The notes below the pieces were generated by a model. The model was not told where the DNA came from, did no database searches, and worked only from the letters and a program-made list of their open reading frames with translations. This document shows positions 14,701-23,700 of a stretch of 64,000 bases of DNA, in pieces. The stretch's first letter is position 1; each line of letters opens with the position of its first letter. The DNA is taken from contig CAIIXF020000004.1 of the NCBI GenBank assembly GCA_903813345.2, forward strand, positions 13,414,196-13,478,195, in the 5' to 3' direction. The stretch is from Owenia fusiformis. Lineage: Eukaryota; Annelida; Polychaeta; Sabellida; Oweniidae. A program made the position numbers and the translations under genes.

Positions 14701-17700
14701 ATATTTTTCATGAAACATTTTTCAATGAAATTCAATTGAAGGGTCAAGATAAAACGAGCTAATTTAGGTGAAAACCCTTACACGATGATATGTTTTCATA
14801 ACTTCTTTCATAAAATTCCATCAAGGGGTGAAGATAAAATGATCGAATTTAAGTGATTTAAGGATCACGAGAATATGTTTTCTTTGATATTTTCTATGAA
14901 ATCCCATCCAATGGTCAAGGTAAAATTTTGATTTTGATTTTGATTTGGTCACGTGTTCGAAAGATCCATATAGGGCCCATAGAACCATATAGGAACGTCA
15001 TTTTGAATGTCACGTGATAGATCCATATAAGGCTTTTAGAACCATTTATGGAAAGATGAGGGGAAGCCCCTGACACCTGTTTCACGATTTTTATGCACTT
15101 CATTATTGTACCGAAGTTTGCCGATTCGATTCGTCGTATTTCGGAATCCTGGTGACAATTTTATACTCCATTGGAGTATTTTTGACCTACTTCTTATGAC
15201 GGAAATTCCGAAACCTTGTTCGGATTAATCCGGATTTTCTGACCTACCTTATCTACCGAGATTTCACGAGTTAACATTCGTCTCATTCCGGAATCCTGGT
15301 GACAATTTTATACTCCATTGGAGTATTTTTGATCTACTTTTTCTGGATTTTGCCCTACTTATTATATCTTGACAACAAGCAAATCAAAAAGTTCGACATG
15401 AACGGGTCTCGATCAACTAACCTAGACTATGGAAGCCAGGCACGCTAACCATTAGGCCAACGAGCTACCGATATGAAAGAACAAAAGTATTATATATTTA
15501 TACCGAGCGTCAATTCAAAATGATCCTCACTTTTGTCTCCACTTAAATACGACTCGTCAGTTGTATCCAGAATAGTAGAACGCCTATGGCGCTAGTGAAT
15601 AACCAAGTCCCAGGTGAGTGGTTCGTATCCCTCCGTGATATACTATTTTTGTTTTATTAAATACGACAGAAAGGAGCAAGGTGTAGGTTGAAAACAAGAC
15701 GTTAGTTTGTTTCAAAACAGTTTGGAAACATTAATCTCTGACAATTTAAGGTTTTCCACTCCTGAAGGGCCTCTAGATCTATGATATTAAATAATCCACT
15801 CAGTAAAAAAACGATTTCTCTGCAACCTGATGTCCAATCAAGATCATTCAAATATATATGTGTTCCTGACACGTTTGGGCGTCCGGGAATAAAATTGCTT
15901 GTGAAAACTATTTACAAAAGTGTTCCAGAGACCCTTATCTATATTTCAATTTGAACCTGTGTTTACATGTCACGTAGGCCAGTGTTTTATATGGGGATTA
16001 TATGTACTTTCCTTGTTTACATGAACGTAAATCATTACATGAAATTTGCATTCTTCTGGGTTTAATCTGGGTTTGTATTGTCTTATTGGGGCTTTTCGAC
16101 TTTAAAACAAACCCTACCTAAATGGATTGTGTCTCGGGAACGTTTTTGTAAATAGTTATTATAAACAATTCTGAAAGAATATCACATATTTTTGTCTTCC
16201 CGATTTCAGTCATGAATTACGTCAATTTCTCGTGCAAACATTGGGTAGACGTTGTCATAACCGAATGCCCGAACGTGTCAGGAACATATAGATACTCGAA
16301 TGATGTTGATTGAACATCAGGGTTGAGAGAAATCGTAATTTTACTGAGTGGCTTCACGAAAAAATAAGCAGCACTTTAGGCCACCTAAATACAACTCGTC
16401 AGTTGTATCCAGTTGGAATCCCAGCGTAATGTTTTTAATTATATGGTTGTGCTTTGATTTTACACTGAAAACATTTATAACTACGTCAACTTTATATTAA
16501 AACATTTATTATCTTTTCAGTTGTATTAAAATGTAAAATATGATATATGTCAGCTTATTGCTTTCTGGAGAACAGTCAAGGTTTAAATTTGGTACAATGA
16601 ATCGGACACTCATGTAAATCGACATGGTTATAACATTGAACTCAATGCAGTAAATTAGTTATTTCTATGAATCACAGCGGGATTGGTTTCATTTTATATG
16701 ATTGCCAACTCTGGCGTTTTTTTTTTTGTAAATGCTTTTGACCGCTGTAAATGTGAAACTGATACAGTATTATTCAATTGTTTTATGTCTTGGTCACATT
16801 TGCTCCGATTTTCACTACGGCGCCCGGCCGATTGAGTATTGTGTTCAGAAATGTATTCAATTTTGAACAAAATACTCGCAGCAAATGTGATCCAGGCATT
16901 ACACAGCGGTATTTCGAACATACTATTGTTGCTTAACCACGACCTAGCTAATTTTAAAATCATACTCCTTATTTAAATCCAAGTAAACGATCAATGTCTA
17001 GGTATTTGGCGTTTGATGATACTATGGCCCTTGGCGAATTATGATTAGATGAACCGAGGTCAACATTAATGTTTCTTGTACAAGGTCATCCCAAGGTCTA
17101 AGATAAATATTTAGGTATTTTACGTTTCAAGACCTTTGGACAAATTCGATTCAACGATGTATTAAAGTTAAAATGTATACAGAGATAAAATAGGTTATCT
17201 CCTATCGTTTCCTTGTGTATACGTTTATGTCTCTGCGTAATAACGCAGATGCGAGCAGGTAGTTACCAATCTCACCACAAGGTGGCTCGTTCGGGTCAGA
17301 TAGCATGGCGGGTATGGTAGAAAGTTCCTTTAACTTAAAGTACATCTGTTTTCGTGGTTCAATTTTCATATCACCCTTAAAATGTATCTAATAGCAATGC
17401 AATTAAAATATGTCCAGTGAACGAAAATGCAATACAAGAATAGATATTTCACTTTTTGTGATTTTGTAACAATGGGGTTATTTTTTGTATATGTAACATG
17501 GTCATTTTCACAGTCATTTTATATTATTACTGTTCATATTAATCAATCCCTATTCATCTCAATATAACAGGTCCCTAAGTAGGTTGTTTGCAGTTTTACT
17601 CTTTTAATACCATGTTCACTTTTCACCTTGAGTTATTCAACTATGCAAACTGTGTCAGTTTTATATATCTATTGTTCCCCTATATGGTCTTTCTCACTCA

Positions 17701-20700
17701 CGTGTAGCTGAGTTTGCATTGGGTGTTGGCTTGTCAGTAGTTGCTGTAAGAGTTCATGTTGTACATTACAGAGCATTGTATTTTAAACATTGAAGTTTGA
17801 AATATACTTTTTTATATATATTTTAATTTGAAGTTCGAGTTATTTTATTGCCACCCACGGGCCTTCCACACGCCCATTTACATATAACGCTATGAAACAA
17901 CTTTAAAAAGTGAGCAATGTCAGTGTTGTGATAATAGAGAATTTTCGTTATAAGTTGTTTCAAAAACTTATACGTATACTTATAGTTTAAAGGGTCTTGT
18001 CGAACTAAAATCAATTTAAATTGATTTTCATAATCTGTACCAAGTGGAACATAACTATTCCCGATATAGTCAAGCTTCATCATCAACTAGGGACTGCGAA
18101 TACAATGTCCTTTGCTAGTGTCAATTATGAACACGATAAACTAAATTCTAGTTGACGGTTCGTTGTAGTGTACGATAAACAAGACCCTTTAAAGTGAATC
18201 ACTACACGAACGAGTCGATCATTTCAAAGTTCTCATGAAATTATAAGGTCAATTTTTAAGTTTTTGCGTATAAAAGGGCCTTTATACGCAGATTATAAAC
18301 TTACAGAGTTGGATCTCCGCATAGTATATGTGTGGACCTACTGACCAGAATGGCTTATTAAAATTAATCGGCTGAATAGGCATAGTATCCAATCAAATAG
18401 CTCGACTCATTCATTAGCTGAACTAATTCTCCCTTCGTTATTTCTACAAGGTGATTCAAAACGATCATCTACAAAAAATATATTTGAGAGTAGATAAATC
18501 TGTAAAACCCGTGTGCTATATCAGCCTATTTGATTCTAGAAAACACATATGACACAACTAAACATGCTTTACATCAAGGGGGTACGGATGGTATGCCATT
18601 GGCCCTTTTTATTACCGTCCTAGGAGATATTTCCCGACGAATTAGGAAATTATGAAACACCTTGTTTATTGGGTTTATAAGTATAAGTATACGTATAAGT
18701 TTTTAAAAAACTTATAACGAAAATTCTCTAATAACGCCCCTCATACCTATTTATTACAGGTCGTGTAGACCATTGTTGCCTGATTTATAGCAAAAACATT
18801 GACTTTTGCACGTTGATGATGATGATGATGATGATGCGCCTTTCATAATAGATCTCATATCTTAGAAGCGTATCAGTTCAAAAAATACTAGAAGACCTTA
18901 CATATTTTGCCATGCACTGCGCCTATTCATTTGGCAATTCAGTTGTAAATTTTATCTTGAAAAAAATAAATCTTCCAAATTTGTTGAGTTTTCTTGCAGA
19001 AATCGCCTACCCCCCCCTCCATCCATTTTGTATGATCACAAGGCGTGATTTAAGCTGCTGATATTCTTCTTTAAACGAGTCGGATTTTCAAAATCTATAA
19101 GTTGGACTCCCTTTAAAGAAGCTTTGAACTGAATTTGCAGTGCTTAATGCTGAAATTTTATTGTTTATCCATACATTTTAAGAAAAAATGTATAAAAAAA
19201 GATGTTAAAGCCAAATGTTGCCCTAAAAATTCAGAAAATGTAAAAAATTTCGATTTTTCTATGTACAGGCCTTGTTGCCCCTTTAAGAAGCTTAATATGT
19301 AAATTATCTAATCAAACACTTCGTCCACCATTTTGAAACACTAATCAATCCAATCTGTGCTAGCGATTCATAGGGCGAGCCAGTGGGATATTTCCAGGGT
19401 TCATACACACCTGGAAATGTCAGGGAAATTGACTTGATTTTCCAAGTGCTGGAAATGTCAGGTAATTTTAAAATTAGGTCAAAAGGGCCAAAGATGACCG
19501 GGAATTTTGAAACGGTAGACATTTCAGGGAAATGTCAGGGAAATTTGTATCAGTGTTGAAAAAATAATGTTCCAGAGATTTAAATGTTTCCAAACTGTTT
19601 TGAAACAAACTAACGTCTTGTTTTCAACCTACACCTTGCTCCTTTCTGTCGTATTTAATAAAACAAAAATAGTATATCACGGAGGGATACGAACCACTCA
19701 CCTGGGACTTGGTTATTCACTAGCGCCATAGGCGTTCTACTATTCTGGATACAACTGACGAGTCGTATTTAAGTGGATACAAAAGTGAGGATCATTTTGA
19801 ATTGACGCTCGGTATAAATATATAATACTTTTGTTCTTTCATATCGGTAGCTCGTTGGCCTCATGGTTAGCGTGCCTGGCTTCCATAGTCTAGGTTAGTT
19901 GATCGAGACCCGTTCATGTCGAACTTTTTGATTTGCTTGTTGTCAAGATATAATAAGTAGGGCAAAATCCAGAAAAAGTAGATCAAAAATACTCCAATGG
20001 AGTATAAAATTGTCACCAGGATTCCGGAATGAGACGAATGTTAACTCGTGAAATCTCGGTAGATAAAGTAGGTCAGAAAATCCGGATTAATCCGAACAAG
20101 GTTCGGGAATTTCCGTCATAAGAAGTAGGTCAAAAATACTCCAATGGAGTATAAAATTGTCACCAGGATTCCGAAATACGACGAATCGAATCGGCAAACT
20201 TCGGTACAATAATGAAGTGCATAAAAATCGTGAAACAGGTGTCAGGGGCTTCCCTCATCTTTCCATAAATGGTTCTAAAAGCCTTATATGGATCCATCAC
20301 GTGACATTCAAAATGACGTTCCTATATGGTTCTATGGGCCTTATATGGATCTTTCGAACACGTGACCAAATCAAAATCAAAATCAAAATTTTACCCTGAC
20401 CATTGGATGGGATTTCATAGAAAATATCAAAGAAAACATATTCTCGTGATCCTTAAATCACTTAAATTCGATCATTTTATCTTCACCCCTTGATGGAATT
20501 TTATGAAAGAAGTTATGAAAACACATCATCATGTAAGGGTTTTCACCTAAATTAGCTCGTTTTATCTTGACCCTTCAATTGAATTTCATTGAAAAATGTT
20601 TCATGAAAAATATCATGTTATGATTTGTATTTAAATAAGACCGTTTCATTTAAACACTTGCTGGATAATATTTCATTAAAAAACGCACTTTAAAAATATT

Positions 20701-23700
20701 TCAGGATTTGCCTTAATTTATCAATGTAATGTAAGTATTAGATTGACTCTCAAATAGGGTTCTATTTTAACTTTTTTTATTGAAATTAATACTAGGCAGG
20801 ACACACTCTCTAAATAGCTAATAAAAATTCAACCCCTGGATGTGATTTCGTTGAAAAAAAAATATGACAAGTCCAGAATCAAATGATTTGTCCAGAACCT
20901 CTTAAGATCCTCTTAGTGGTGCCTTTATTATATTATAATGCACAATATGCTGTAAATAAATTGGTTTAACGATTCTGTTTTCATGGAAATGATCTTGTAT
21001 CAACTTATGACAAGACAATTTAGGAATGGTAATTTTGAAATTCACCTCGTATGGATTCACACCTGGCATATCGTCTTGTAACGTATCGTTTGACAAAAAG
21101 TCATTTGCCTTGTCGATGACATTTGTCTTCCTTTTACAACTTTTGTAGTCCTCTTCAGAGTTCCCACCAATGCTGATATTGCGAACAGTTAATTCCTCAT
21201 TTTCAAGCTTAAACGGCGTCGCCTTGTGTTTGTTCAGAACTTTTTCTAAATCTATGATTACAAACACTGAATGTAGGGTAAACAAAATGTAACATTATGC
21301 AAATCTGGGAAAATGCTACTGAAAAGGGACGATTTAAGACATCTTTAAGGTACATAAATGAGCACGAACTATTCTGATTTTACTGCCGTATTCCTCCTTC
21401 TTGACTCGTACATCTATTTTTGAAAAAAATAACCAGTCAATATGATACATCTGGAAACAAAGCAGCGACTGGTGAAAATATCCTTTCTTATTCGCAGAAT
21501 TCGTGTGTCATATTGAAAGTAGCATAATCCTGTTATACACAGCGGAAATTTCTTCTAAATAACGTATGCCAAAGAATGGTACAATTGTTTGATATTTTCC
21601 ATGTTATAAATGTTGATTTTTGCTTTCTAGTCACTGAAACATGTATATGTATGTATTATGGCGAGGTTTCGGTTCTACATGAGTTTCCTCCATCGCCTAT
21701 CAAAAATATCGAATCACTTCATTAACGATACGCGGTTGTATTTTTACCATCTTCGCGTATAGTTACAATAATTTAGTACTACTTACGTATACATACACGG
21801 AACCTGATTTTTATGTAATGGATCAACAAATCGTCGTGGTTGTTAGGAAAAATAATGGGTATGGGGCTTCGCCCATCATTTTTCCCGAAACCGAAGACGA
21901 ATTGTTTATCTTGCTTAAACCACACATTGAGGCACTGACTCTTATCAAAAGTAAATAGACCATGATCCAATTTTAGGAAAAATTGATTTATTTTGTATTC
22001 ACTATCAGGTAAGTGTATTGTGAAGTGAGTAGCTGTAATAAGTCCAGCTTCAATGTACTGCATTCATTAGGGCAGGTATAATGTTAAGTTTGTTTCTTTT
22101 ATGTTTACTATTCAACTATTGAAAGAGTGAACAGGGTATAATTGGTTCAGCTTTGGTGCACATCATATGATAGTCAAAAGTCTTCTGTGCCACATTGGTT
22201 TCTGAAAGCCTGCGAAGTGCACATGCTTGAAAAACAATTGAAAAATAATACACCCCTCTTTCTTATAGCTTGTATTTCTTAAAAATAAACACAGTTCATT
22301 ATATTGTATTGGTAACTGAGTGTGGTTTTAAGGTATATACGTACCAACAGCATCGGCATATTCCACCAATGCAGTCAACCTGTTGTATTTCACGTTAACT
22401 GCTTTTGCACCAGTCTTGTCGTCGCTTTGAAAGAAACGCTCGATCACACCAACTGACGTTTGCTTACCAAATCCCGACACTTCAAGCATATACTTTGGAC
22501 AATCATCGAGATCTTTAACGTGATGTTTCTGGCTAATTATTTCTTTTTCAGTGACCCCTGGTATGCTCTTACGTATCTTCAATTCGCAATCATCGAGCTA
22601 AAACGGAGTATCATTATGTTTTTGAAGAACCGCTTCTAAAGCTAATATAACAATAGAGATACAACAGGTAGGACATACTGATATGTGATTATGTTTATTT
22701 ACATGTTGATTGTCATGCAGAATTAGCATACCTAGAAAAACGTTCTTATTCGACATTGGAAATTATTAACAGACGTAATGATTGCACTATATGCATCTAT
22801 ATACTTACACCGAATCAGTACTGCAATATATGTATCACTTACCATCCGCCTCGGCATATTCAACCAGAGCAATGTTATCATTTTGGTTGTATTCTGTGTT
22901 AACTGCTTGTGCACCTGTCTTCTTTTCGTTTTGAAAGAAACGCTTGATCGTACTGAGTAGCGTTATCTTGTTAAAACCCGTTATCTCAATTTTAAGGTGG
23001 GTATTGGTCTGTCCACTCGGAACTCTTTTACTGATGTTTGAGCCTTCATGCGTGCGCTCTTCTATATATTGACCTCGATTGCTATCATGTCCGGGCTCTG
23101 ACAAGCATGTACATTCCACCCTTTCTCTGGTGTTCTATATGAAAACAAATGTAATTTAATAATACATTCGGATAACTGCCGATTGACATGTTTAACATCC
23201 TGTCTAAGACCAAAATCATGGGAAGTTTGTAATACAAAAACATAAGTTATTCTTACAAACTGTCAACAAAAGGTTTGAGACTACAACAAAATGTTGAAAC
23301 TGTGACTTTTTAATATATATTTAATATATATTTATTGGAAAAAATGTAATACTTACATCCAATTCACAGTTTCGAGATCCGTGTTGTAATGAATCCGTAC
23401 CAATTCTCCCCATAACAGGCAATTGGAAACCAATTGGAGGAGGCCCCAGTTCTTTTCCATAGTACGATTGACTATTTTGGTGATTACCAGAGCTATGTGG
23501 AAAATATGGGTATTGCTGGGTATCGGTTCTTGTAATTCCTCCAATGATATTTTCTTGGTAGCTGTTAGTGTACATCTGGCTAGAAGCCTTTACAGGTGGA
23601 GCCATTTGCCCAGGAGAATTATTTTCTGGACTTTGGTGTTCGACATGGGGCATTTCTTGGGTCTGACAATAGGCGGGCTGGTTTGATACCCTTCGTGTTG

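Larger units (their letters stand above)
14401..20914. mobile_element. 6.5 kb foldback DNA element with 1,332-bp inverted arms, inside gene 1
   Basis: Left arm 14401-15732 and right arm 19583-20914 are inverted copies of equal length with few differences. Ends read AA[C/G]AGGATCTTAAGAGG. AGTG at 14397-14400 and 20915-20918 is a 4-bp target duplication. The arms hold tRNA-like motifs. The 3.8 kb core has no transposase and holds at least two other elements. High arm identity points to a recent insertion or gene conversion between arms. The superfamily is unassigned; a 4-bp duplication is known in several, such as Chapaev-type elements. Confidence 0.8.

Noticed and set aside
20157-20399. 80-codon open frame, with a related one at 14915-15103
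   Set aside because: Both are arm sequence of the foldback element and include a low-complexity AAAATC run.
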